A stretch of 12,037 nt of DNA from CAZKNJ01 sp964554185. Its GTDB lineage: Bacteria > 4484-113. The stretch is taken from contig CAZKNJ010000053.1 of NCBI GenBank assembly GCA_964554185.1, forward strand, positions 1 to 12,037, given 5' to 3'. Below, in pieces: positions 5,728-12,037 of the stretch. The notes beneath the pieces are model-generated. The model saw nothing but the letters and a program-made list of their open reading frames with translations, had not been told where the DNA came from and searched no databases. The position numbers and the translations under genes were made by a program. Numbering within the stretch: the first letter of the stretch is position 1; each line of letters starts with the position of its first letter.

Positions 5728-7077
5728 ATGCAGCTCGGAATGCTGACAATTGAGAACCTGCTCGGCGTGGTCGCGGTCATCGTCGTCCTCGCGCTGGTTA
5801 TCTTCATCCACGAAGCGGGCCACATGATCGCGGCCAAGCTCGCACGCGTGGAGGTCACCGACTTCGCGCTGGGTTTTGGCAAGTCGCTGGTTTCCCGCGA
5901 ATGGCGCGGCACGCGCTACCATCTCTGCCTCTTCCCCCTCGGCGGCTATGTGAAGATAACGGGAATGGACCCCAACGACCCGGTCACCGAGAACTCCTTC
6001 AAGAGCAAGCATCCATTGGTGCGTTTCGCCATTCTCGCCGGCGGCGCTCTAGGCAACTTCGTCCTCGCGGTCATCCTCATCTTCGTGCTTGCATTCATCG
6101 GCTTTCCGAAATCGCTGGTGGTGGTGCAGGGCGTGGTGCCGGTGGGGCCTGCGGCGCAGGCCGGCGTGGAGCCCGGCGACACCATCTACTCTATTGGGGG
6201 CCGCCGCATAACCGACAGCTATGCGCTGATGCGCTCGGTCTCCAGCGCCGCCCGTGCGGGCCATCCGCTGGATATCACCTTTGAGCGGCGCGGGGAGAAG
6301 TACACCCGCAGCATCGCCCCGCGCTCCTTCAACTTCGAGCAGGACGGCAAAACGGTGCCCTACAACAGCGGCAAGCCCAGCCTGGGCGTCATCAACACCC
6401 AGATAACGATGGTCACTCCGGCTATTGACCTCGTGATGCCCAACTCCAAGGGCGCAGAGGCCGGCCTGAAGCCGGGCGATACCGTCACTGCCATCAACGG
6501 CGAGCCGATAACGCTGGGGACCGATGTGTGGTTCTACCTCGCGCGCAATGAGGGCAAGCTGGAGGGCCCGGTATCGCTCATCGTTCAGCGTGGAGACGAA
6601 ACGCAACTGGTCACCGTTCCGCCCGACACCACGCTCAACACCCTGGGCGTGCTGTTCCACACCGAGCTTGAGCGCCTGCCGGTCGCCCAGACGGTGGAAC
6701 GCGCCGTGTATTCGGTATACGCCACCACTGTCGCGTTCGTGATGCAGCTCCGGCTGCTGGCCACTAAGGAGGGCGCGGAGATGGTCTCAGGGCCGGTGGG
6801 CATCGTCAACCTCATCCACCAGGCCGCGCGCACCGGCGCCTACAACCTGATAATGATCGCGATGGTTATCACGCTAAACCTGGGCCTGATCAACCTGCTG
6901 CCACTGCCGGCGCTGGATGGCGGGCGTATTGTATTCGTGCTGCTGGGGATGGCCGGGCTGAGAATAAGCACCGCCCGCGAAGAGCTGGTGCACGCTATCG
7001 GCTTCGTGGTGCTCATCTCGCTGATACTGCTCATCACCTTCCGCGACATCATCGGCTGGGTGCGGCTTTCAGGATAA
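5728..7077 (+). CDS. rseP: Site-2 intramembrane metalloprotease RseP
   Basis: RseP cleaves transmembrane anti-sigma factors and leftover signal peptides within the membrane. The 449 residues match E. coli RseP in length. Segment 1 carries the zinc motif HEAGH (28-32), with catalytic E29. Two PDZ domains follow: the first about 130-195 (GPAAQAGVEPGDTI), the second about 228-297 (KGAEAGLKPGDTV). The third zinc ligand is D397 in NLLPLPALDGG (389-399). Hydrophobic segments fall at about 10-27, 99-125, 373-391 and near the C-terminus. The ATG at 5728 has CGGAG about 6 nt upstream; a second ATG at 5740 is less likely. No anti-sigma factor gene is nearby, so the substrate is unknown. There is no bamA after rseP, the arrangement common in Proteobacteria. 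Confidence 0.96.
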   Translation: MQLGMLTIENLLGVVAVIVVLALVIFIHEAGHMIAAKLARVEVTDFALGFGKSLVSREWRGTRYHLCLFPLGGYVKITGMDPNDPVTENSFKSKHPLVRFAILAGGALGNFVLAVILIFVLAFIGFPKSLVVVQGVVPVGPAAQAGVEPGDTIYSIGGRRITDSYALMRSVSSAARAGHPLDITFERRGEKYTRSIAPRSFNFEQDGKTVPYNSGKPSLGVINTQITMVTPAIDLVMPNSKGAEAGLKPGDTVTAINGEPITLGTDVWFYLARNEGKLEGPVSLIVQRGDETQLVTVPPDTTLNTLGVLFHTELERLPVAQTVERAVYSVYATTVAFVMQLRLLATKEGAEMVSGPVGIVNLIHQAARTGAYNLIMIAMVITLNLGLINLLPLPALDGGRIVFVLLGMAGLRISTAREELVHAIGFVVLISLILLITFRDIIGWVRLSG

Positions 7078-7101
7078 ATCCAAATACGCCCATTCAGGCT
7101 C

Positions 7102-7130
7102 TTTACATCTCAGGGAAATTGTCCTAAATT
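7102..7130 (+). promoter_or_regulatory. Promoter of the TPR gene, leaderless
   Basis: TTTACA (7102-7107, 5 of 6 to the -35 consensus) and TAAATT (7125-7130, 4 of 6) have the ideal 17-nt spacing. The -10 ends only 6 nt before the ATG at 7137, so the predicted +1 is the start codon itself or the base before it. No Shine-Dalgarno sequence is present. Confidence 0.6.
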
Positions 7131-7136
7131 CGCGCT

Positions 7137-7940
7137 ATGCCCTACTGCCCGAAGTGCAAGGCTGAATACCGCGAGGGGTTCAAAATCTGCGTGGACTGCA
7201 AAGTCCCCCTCGTCAGCGAACTGGCCGACGACACCGTCGTTGACCAGCGCGAAACCGAAAGCGAGCGCAAGTTGCGCGACTTCGCCAGGCTGTTTGAGCG
7301 GGGCGAGCAGGCGCTGGACGCGGAGGACTTCCGCAAGGCGCTGGATCAACTCAACAAGGCGTCGCTGCTCAACCCCGACAATGTGGAGGTATGGAACCTG
7401 CTGGGCCTCACCTACCAGGCGCTGGGGCACGACCGCGAGGCCTGGCGCTCGTTCAAATTCGCCCTGCGCGCCGATCCCGACGACACCCACGCGCTGTGGT
7501 ACGCCGCCCAGTTCCTCCACGAGCGCGAGGACTACCCGCTGGCGCTGAGTTTCATCAGCCGCTACATTGAGCTGGAAACCGACGCCAACGAGTTGAAGGA
7601 AGCTGAGAGCCTGCGCGAGGACATCAAGTACCACCTCCAGGACATTGACGTGTACCGCGACGCCGCCACCAGCATTGACGGCTACGACGAGGACGAGGCG
7701 GACGAAGAAGTGCCGGCGGACAAGTTCACTATCCTGGACGAGAACGACGAGGAGCTGGATGGCGAGGACGACTTCGACGACGAGCCGGTGGAGCTCACCG
7801 AGGAAAGCGATTTTCTGGCGGACCTTCAGCTGCAGCTCACCGATCGCAATTCCAAATGCACCTTCTGCGGCGCGGCCATCCCCACCGACGCACCCCATTG
7901 CTTCAACTGCAAGGAGCCGCACCTGTACAAGCCCCTCTAG
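7137..7940 (+). CDS. TPR protein flanked by two zinc ribbons
   Basis: A 267-residue, probably cytoplasmic protein; no signal peptide or membrane segment is visible. The N-terminus holds a four-cysteine zinc ribbon (C4, C7, C18, C21: CPKC then CVDC). About three TPR-like helical repeats follow (about 48-150), with typical spacing such as ALDAEDFRKALDQL, VWNLLGLTYQALG and ALWYAAQFLHERE. A strongly acidic linker runs from about 182 to 226. The C-terminus has a second four-cysteine ribbon (C241, C244, C255, C258: CTFC then CFNC). TPRs bind proteins; the partner is unknown, and so is the function. The two ribbons and acidic linker suggest an adaptor, which is inference. The promoter appears to overlap the start codon. 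A lipoprotein gene follows 36 nt downstream on the same strand. Confidence 0.88.
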   Translation: MPYCPKCKAEYREGFKICVDCKVPLVSELADDTVVDQRETESERKLRDFARLFERGEQALDAEDFRKALDQLNKASLLNPDNVEVWNLLGLTYQALGHDREAWRSFKFALRADPDDTHALWYAAQFLHEREDYPLALSFISRYIELETDANELKEAESLREDIKYHLQDIDVYRDAATSIDGYDEDEADEEVPADKFTILDENDEELDGEDDFDDEPVELTEESDFLADLQLQLTDRNSKCTFCGAAIPTDAPHCFNCKEPHLYKPL

Positions 7941-7976
7941 CGGTAAAGGCCAGTGGACGTTCTGCCGATATTGCTT

Positions 7977-8606
7977 ATGGTAGTGAAACGGCCTGCCACA
8001 CTGTCGCTCATATTCCGCCGCGCTTGCGCGCCGCTCCTTGCCGCTTGCCTGGCGGCCTCCTGCAACCTCACCGGCGGCGAAGAGCCGACGGGCAATGAGC
8101 TCAAGCTGCTCAACCTGGATAAGGTGATGCTGCGCGAGCAGATAACGACTGTCACCATCGCCGCGGTCGTCTACCTGAACGGCAAGCCTGAGGTCGCTCC
8201 GGCCGAAGGAGAAGCCGCTGCTCCTCCGCCAGCTGCCGCAGCCGCGGAAGAGACCGACCCGACGAAGCGCCCCGACCTGCTGGAGCGCGAAGTCCTGGAA
8301 GCCCTCAGCGCCTATGTCGTGGGCAACACGCGGTTTATCGTCTACGCCGCGCCCGACGAGATGGAAGAGAAGGCTCGCGGCATCATCCTCAAACGCAACG
8401 CCAACACTGTCCCCGCGCAGCAGGCGCGCGAGCTGGCGGCCACCGCCGGGGTGAATGCGGTAATCACCGCAACGGTGGAGGCCGAGGGCAAGCGCGTCAA
8501 CTTCGCGCTCTACTCCGGCGACACCGGCCGCATCCTCTACAGCGACACGCTGGTGGATTGGGACTTCCACCTCGTACCGACAGGTGCGGGTGAAGCAGGG
8601 CTCTAG
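7977..8606 (+). CDS. Putative lipoprotein with CsgG/FlgO/LpoB-like core
   Basis: A 209-residue protein starting with a basic N-terminus (MVVKRPATLSLIFRR) and a short hydrophobic stretch ending in a lipobox. LLAAC with Cys24 is the best fit; LAASC with Cys29 is an alternative. An Ala/Pro-rich linker (about 74-91) leads to a domain of alternating helices and strands: LLEREVLEALSAY, TRFIVYAAPDEME, ARELAATAGVNAVITATVE, KRVNFALYSGDTGRILYSD. This pattern resembles the nucleotide-binding-like fold of envelope lipoproteins such as CsgG, FlgO and LpoB, but I do not recognise the family and offer this as a guess. A GTG at 7953 is in frame, 12 nt after the TPR stop with AAAGG just before it, but the signal peptide reads better from 7977. 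It probably shares a transcript with the TPR gene. It converges on the transporter gene, 10 nt away. Confidence 0.7.
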   Translation: MVVKRPATLSLIFRRACAPLLAACLAASCNLTGGEEPTGNELKLLNLDKVMLREQITTVTIAAVVYLNGKPEVAPAEGEAAAPPPAAAAAEETDPTKRPDLLEREVLEALSAYVVGNTRFIVYAAPDEMEEKARGIILKRNANTVPAQQARELAATAGVNAVITATVEAEGKRVNFALYSGDTGRILYSDTLVDWDFHLVPTGAGEAGL

Positions 8607-8616
8607 CAAAAGCTGC

Positions 8617-10914
8617 CTAGATCTCTCCCCGGATCAACACCCTGAGTTCCTTCACGAAACGGAGGAAGGGCGCATCCTTGCTGCGTACGATAATGACGGG
8701 CGACTGTATCCGCCGAACCAGGTTCTCCAGGTTCCGTCCCACCACCTCGCGTTCGTACCAGCGCTGCCGTCCGGTACCGAGCACAACCAGGTCCATCTCC
8801 TGGCTCAAACGCCGGATGATCCGGTGCAGGTTCCGGTAGCGGAGCATTACCAGCTCCGTTTCCACAGCATCCGAGGAAACCTGCTCGAGTAGCCTCGTGT
8901 AGACCTCGCTCCGCTCACGTTCCAGCTCCGCCGGAGCGTCGGGCGCCAGCACGTGAAACGCCTTCACTCTCACCTTGTGCTCATCGCTGGCGAACAGCGC
9001 GGCCGTCTCCAGCAACGCCTTTGCCTGCCCGGGGAAGGACAGCGGGACCAGTATGTTGCGCGGTTGTTTCCAGTTGCGCGTTTCAAAGATGTAAACGTTG
9101 CCGGGCGCCAGTGCCAGCAGCTGCTCAATGCCGCGTCCCAGCACCGTGTGCTCACCCCGTTTGCCGTGCCAGCCGATAACCAGATCTTGAATCTGCTCCT
9201 CCTCCAGCGTATCCAGTATCGTCTTCGTGGCCTGGTGCGCCATCCTCACGAGCAGATGCGGGTCGGTTCCCTGTTCCCGCGCAGCCTTCACGCCTTGTTC
9301 AAGCAGCTTCCGCGCCTGCGGCAGATACCTTTCCCCAGCGCTCAGCGGCAGTTGGGGGGCAACCTGGATGGCGTTCAGCAGCAGTAGCGGCGTCTCCCGC
9401 TTGCGCGCCAGCCGCGCGGCAAAGGCGCTGAGCAACGCTGCCGTGGCGGGATTGGACAGCGCCACCAGCACCTGGGGGCGAACCTTGGAGCCGCTGCGCG
9501 TCTCGCGCACCAGCACCGGCGCCGCTTCCCGCAGATGCACTTTCCGCTCCACGTATCCCAGGTAGATGAACACTCCCACCATCACCCACGCGATGGCGGA
9601 GAGCCACGCCAGCGGCGAATAGAACAGCAGGAATACCGCGAGCAGCAGCTGTGAGGCTGCGCCGATGTACGGCACCAGGGGAAACAGCGGCGTCTTGAAC
9701 CCGTAGTCCAGCTGCTTGCCCCACTTCCGGCGGATGGCGACCACCGCGAAGTTCACCTGGATGAAGAGGAACAGGAACATGATGTCCGTCGCCGCCGCCA
9801 CGTCGTGAATGGGGATGGAAACCGCCATCAAGAGCATCAGCGCACCCGACGCCAGCAGCGCGAGGTGCGGCACCCGGTTGCGCCGGTGCACCTGCGCGAA
9901 AAACGACGGCAGGTTGTCGTCGCGTCCCATGGCGAAGGAAACCCTGGTGGAGGAGAACAGCGTTGCGTTCAGCGCGCTGACGGTGGAAAGCAAGCCGCCC
10001 ACGAGAATGAGGAATGTCCCCAGCGGCATGAACTGCCGCGCCGCCTCGGCCACTCCCAGCTCCGCGTGGTTGGCGAGCCACTGCCAGGTCGGTGTGCCCG
10101 CCTCCGGCGTCACGGCGGTGATGCCCACGAAGGATACGAGCAGGTATATGGGCAGCACAATGAGCAGCGACGCGAAGATTGCGCGCGGGATGCTGCGCTT
10201 GGGGTTCTTCACTTCCTCGCCGGCCTGCACGATTATCTCGTAGCCTTCAAACGCGATGAAGGTCAGGCCCATCGCGATGAGCACGCCGGTGAAGCCCTTG
10301 GGCATGAACGGCTGGAGGTTCGCCATGCGCGTCGGCTCGTGGGCCACCAGCAACAGGCCGCTCAGGATGAAGATGCCGAGAATGACTATCTTGCCGATGG
10401 TGACGATGTTCTCGGCTTTGCCGGTCTCGGAAACGCCGCGGAAGTTTATCCACATGAACAGCAGGATGACCACCGCAGCGAAGATCTTGGGCAGCGTCTC
10501 CGCCCAGAAGTCGCTCATCCCCAGCCCGAATACGTGCAGCAGCAACAGGAAATAGGCGCCGAAGCCGAGCGCGTAGAGGCTGCCCGCCACCGCATGCGCG
10601 AACCAGCTCATCCAGCCGGACAAGAAGGCCTGCGCCGGCGAAAGCCCCTTCTGCACCCACAGGTAGCCGCCGCCCGCTTCGGGAATGGCCGAACCCAGCT
10701 CGGCGTAGGTCATGGCCGTGAAGGTGGTCACGATGCCGTTTAGCAAAAATGCGAGGATGAGTGCCGGGCCGGCGGTGCCGGCGGCAATGCCCGTTAGCAC
10801 GAAAATGCCCGCGCCGATCATGGCGCCGACACCCACCATCGTGATGTCGAAGGCCGTGAGGTTGCGGCTCAGTTCCGAGCGGAATTCCAGCGGCGCCTCG
10901 TTCTTGTCGGGCAT
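8617..10914 (-). CDS. APC-family amino acid permease fused to two UspA domains
   Basis: A 765-residue inner-membrane transporter. Residues about 22-458 form an APC-superfamily permease with about 12 hydrophobic segments, the start-of-TM1 signature MIGAGIFVLTG (32-42) and GEEVKNPKRSIPRAI (232-246), typical of the CAT-like cationic amino acid branch. Residues about 477-612 and 616-745 are two UspA-like alpha/beta domains, recognisable by the strands VLVAL, DLVIGWHGKRG, ILVPL and DLVVLGTGR, and by the final SPVIIV strand. The glycine-rich ATP-binding pattern of UspA is only partly kept (G581/G584, then G593; and G713/G715, then G726). Permeases with C-terminal Usp domains are known, and the domains may sense ATP or another nucleotide; the substrate cannot be read here. 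The -10 box lies 8 nt before the ATG, suggesting a leaderless mRNA. It is divergent from the unknown membrane-protein pair. Confidence 0.93.
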   Translation of the reverse strand: MPDKNEAPLEFRSELSRNLTAFDITMVGVGAMIGAGIFVLTGIAAGTAGPALILAFLLNGIVTTFTAMTYAELGSAIPEAGGGYLWVQKGLSPAQAFLSGWMSWFAHAVAGSLYALGFGAYFLLLLHVFGLGMSDFWAETLPKIFAAVVILLFMWINFRGVSETGKAENIVTIGKIVILGIFILSGLLLVAHEPTRMANLQPFMPKGFTGVLIAMGLTFIAFEGYEIIVQAGEEVKNPKRSIPRAIFASLLIVLPIYLLVSFVGITAVTPEAGTPTWQWLANHAELGVAEAARQFMPLGTFLILVGGLLSTVSALNATLFSSTRVSFAMGRDDNLPSFFAQVHRRNRVPHLALLASGALMLLMAVSIPIHDVAAATDIMFLFLFIQVNFAVVAIRRKWGKQLDYGFKTPLFPLVPYIGAASQLLLAVFLLFYSPLAWLSAIAWVMVGVFIYLGYVERKVHLREAAPVLVRETRSGSKVRPQVLVALSNPATAALLSAFAARLARKRETPLLLLNAIQVAPQLPLSAGERYLPQARKLLEQGVKAAREQGTDPHLLVRMAHQATKTILDTLEEEQIQDLVIGWHGKRGEHTVLGRGIEQLLALAPGNVYIFETRNWKQPRNILVPLSFPGQAKALLETAALFASDEHKVRVKAFHVLAPDAPAELERERSEVYTRLLEQVSSDAVETELVMLRYRNLHRIIRRLSQEMDLVVLGTGRQRWYEREVVGRNLENLVRRIQSPVIIVRSKDAPFLRFVKELRVLIRGEI

Positions 10915-10922
10915 GGACGCGT

Positions 10923-10950
10923 ATTCTAGCGCAACCCCGCCTGGTGTGAG
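10923..10950 (-). promoter_or_regulatory. Promoter of the APC-UspA gene, leaderless
   Basis: On the minus strand CTCACA (10950-10945, 4 of 6 to the -35 consensus) and TAGAAT (10928-10923, 5 of 6) are spaced by 16 nt. The -10 ends 8 nt before the ATG at 10914, so transcription should start at or within 2 nt of the start codon. Confidence 0.5.
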
Positions 10951-10972
10951 TCCACTTGATCCGGTTATTCTC

Positions 10973-11002
10973 CCGACATTATCGAGTGCAGGATGTTAGA
11001 AT
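10973..11002 (+). promoter_or_regulatory. Possible promoter of the membrane-protein pair
   Basis: CCGACA (10973-10978, 4 of 6) and TAGAAT (10997-11002, 5 of 6, preceded by T) are spaced by 18 nt. The predicted leader to the ATG at 11052 is about 43 nt. This is the outward-facing partner of the promoter on the other strand in the 137-bp divergent region; nothing else is seen in that region. Confidence 0.4.
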
Positions 11003-11051
11003 GTAGCGGCCGCTGGGCACACATTCATGCGGGACGCCGGCGGACTAGGCC

Positions 11052-11813
11052 ATGGAATGGGATAGCCATAAACGCTTCTGGCGGCGCGTCGGCTGGGGCG
11101 CGCAAATCGGGTTCATCCTGCTAGTGGCAGTCATTCTCTTATGCCTCCAGTTTGGCCCGCCGCGCGATTCCAGGTGTTTCCAACTCGACCGGGAGGATTT
11201 CGGTCTGGGATACCTGATCGGGGCAGATTGGAACGTGAGTGCATTCAGACAAGCATTGCAAGGCAGGTTTGCCGACGTAGATATCAACGAGGGCTATCCC
11301 TGGGGACTTGCCCCGCAGCAGAAGACCGTGATGCTGGACGTTGATGACGGCAAGCTCTACTTCCACCTGGTCTCCTCGGAGGAGAGCGTTAAGCGGACGC
11401 TGGAGGCGGTCGACATCCTGCAGTTCGACGTGCTGTCAAGTTTCAGCCTTTTCGGCGCGACGCCATCTCTGTCAATGAGCGAGTCCGTCCAACGGCAACT
11501 TGTGCGGACCGGCGGGATTACCCTGGGCAGCCGGGAGGATGAGGTCAGGATGATGTACGGTAGACCATTGACCTCCTTCTCCTTTTTTGGGGGTATGGGT
11601 GTAGCCACCTACCTGGGCAACCGGCAAACCGTAACGTTCATGTACACCGACAGTGCGGTCACCTTTATTAGTGTCTCCCAGGGCTACCGGGGGAACCTCC
11701 GGCACCGGCTGCTGAAGTGGCGCGAATACCTGTATGCCCCGCTGAGGAGAAGAGAACTGTGGAAACTGCAGCAGCAGCTTCAGCCTGGAGCATGGCCCGG
11801 CATTCAACATTAA
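11052..11813 (+). CDS. Unrecognised single-pass membrane protein, paralogue 1
   Basis: A 253-residue protein I do not recognise. A basic, Trp-containing N-terminus (KRFWRRVGWGA, 7-17) precedes one hydrophobic segment (about 18-34), then GPPRD (35-39) and an EDFGLG motif (48-53). Positive residues before the segment predict an N-in topology with the rest outside. The outer domain has a D-V-D-D-G strand region (96-100), then GITLGSREDEV..MYGRP (155-172), reminiscent of the 'I-x-L-G-x-s-x-x-x-V' strand-helix element found in several small extracytoplasmic domains, and a basic C-terminal tail (about 213-240). The next gene is a clear paralogue with the same N-terminal pattern. An in-frame TAG at 11046-11048 rules out an upstream start; the ribosome-binding site (GGCGGA, 11039-11044) is weak. 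Confidence 0.72.
   Translation: MEWDSHKRFWRRVGWGAQIGFILLVAVILLCLQFGPPRDSRCFQLDREDFGLGYLIGADWNVSAFRQALQGRFADVDINEGYPWGLAPQQKTVMLDVDDGKLYFHLVSSEESVKRTLEAVDILQFDVLSSFSLFGATPSLSMSESVQRQLVRTGGITLGSREDEVRMMYGRPLTSFSFFGGMGVATYLGNRQTVTFMYTDSAVTFISVSQGYRGNLRHRLLKWREYLYAPLRRRELWKLQQQLQPGAWPGIQH
11077..11102 (+). repeat. 26-nt direct repeat, copy 1
   Basis: An exact 26-nt match to 11890-11915, coding for the W-R-R-V-G-W-G-A segment in both paralogues. A second exact 15-nt match (11154-11168 and 11967-11981, coding GPPRD) has the same 813-nt offset, so the segments between align without gaps. These are traces of gene duplication, not a mobile element. Confidence 0.85.
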
Positions 11814-11840
11814 TCTGGTATTCTATCAGCGGAGGGAAAG

Positions 11841-12037
11841 GTGGCAGACGCCAGCGGGACGCGGACTAAAGCGAAATCGGGCAGGCGCATCTGGCGGCGC
11901 GTCGGCTGGGGCGCGCTGATTGTGCTCGCTGTGCTCGTCGTCGCAGCAGCGATAGCGCTGTGGCTGGGCCCGCCGCGCGATCCCAAGAGCTTCGCCCTGG
12001 ACGACGAGGACTTCGGCCTCGGCTTCCGCGTCGGCGA
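11841..12037 (+). CDS. Unrecognised single-pass membrane protein, paralogue 2 (partial)
   Basis: The 5' part (65 codons plus 2 nt) of a gene cut off by the right edge. It starts with GTG at 11841, preceded by a strong ribosome-binding site, GGAGG at 11831-11835 with 5 nt spacing; an in-frame TAA at 11811-11813, with no other start after it, supports this choice. The translation reads MADASGTRTKAKSGRR, then WRRVGWGA (18-25), a hydrophobic segment (about 26-43), GPPRD (44-48) and LDDEDFGLGFRVG (53-65). These line up without gaps with the preceding gene over the motif-bearing part, with an N-terminus 8 residues longer. It begins 27 nt after the stop of paralogue 1, so the pair is probably one transcript. 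The function is unknown. Confidence 0.82.
   Translation, partial: MADASGTRTKAKSGRRIWRRVGWGALIVLAVLVVAAAIALWLGPPRDPKSFALDDEDFGLGFRVG
11890..11915 (+). repeat. 26-nt direct repeat, copy 2
   Basis: Exact second copy of 11077-11102, in the same reading frame of the second paralogue. The duplicated DNA is GC-rich and codes for the juxtamembrane segment, so the match reflects recent duplication, gene conversion or strong constraint. Confidence 0.85.

Noticed and set aside
7110..8609. 499-codon open frame on the minus strand antisense to the TPR and lipoprotein genes
   Set aside because: The sense genes show zinc ribbons, TPRs and a lipobox; the antisense product is Val/Leu/Ala-rich without motifs and spans two separate genes.
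9805..10743. 312-codon open frame on the plus strand inside the transporter gene
   Set aside because: The reverse strand encodes membrane segments of a recognisable APC permease; the antisense product is rich in His, Arg and Gln with no family pattern.

Overview
This is a chromosomal segment from a GC-rich bacterium. Every gene is a metabolic, envelope or hypothetical gene, and I see no insertion sequence, phage gene, CRISPR array or integron. The sequence does not fix the species. A type II (archaeal-type) GAPDH-like enzyme, a DUF2993/LmeA-type lipid-binding protein, adjacent cdsA and rseP without dxr between them, and several genes whose -10 box sits almost on the start codon suggest a non-proteobacterial lineage. 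Armatimonadota, Chloroflexota or another Terrabacteria-like group is a guess only.

Layout from left to right. (1) Minus strand, 13-1494: a GAPDH-like dehydrogenase followed 6 nt later by a small MNT nucleotidyltransferase. A possible further gene begins in the last 7 bases at the left edge, where a HEPN/HepT toxin would be expected. (2) Plus strand, 1554-1667: a tRNA-Gly(CCC) with its own promoter. (3) Plus strand, 1694-3905: a complete panB-panC-panD operon for pantothenate (coenzyme A precursor) synthesis. It has an extended -10 promoter and a leader that folds into two consecutive hairpins, resembling in position and general form the 'pan' RNA motif known upstream of panB. (4) Minus strand, 3937-4671: a secreted DUF2993 protein, convergent with panD. 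(5) Plus strand, 4803-7077: cdsA (CDP-diacylglycerol synthesis) and rseP (site-2 intramembrane protease), an envelope pair. (6) Plus strand, 7137-8606: a TPR protein with a zinc ribbon at each end, then a lipoprotein. (7) Minus strand, 8617-10914: an APC-family transporter fused to two UspA domains, convergent with the lipoprotein gene. (8) Plus strand, 11052 to the right edge: two tandem paralogues of an unrecognised single-pass membrane protein, the second cut off by the window end.

The central pathway is clear. PanB and PanC make pantoate and then pantothenate, using beta-alanine supplied by PanD, and the genes are packed or overlapping so that they are translated together. CdsA and RseP both act in the membrane. 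The most interesting items are the panB leader RNA, the bacterial type II GAPDH homologue, the repeated leaderless-promoter architecture, the transporter-UspA fusion and the tandem unknown membrane family.
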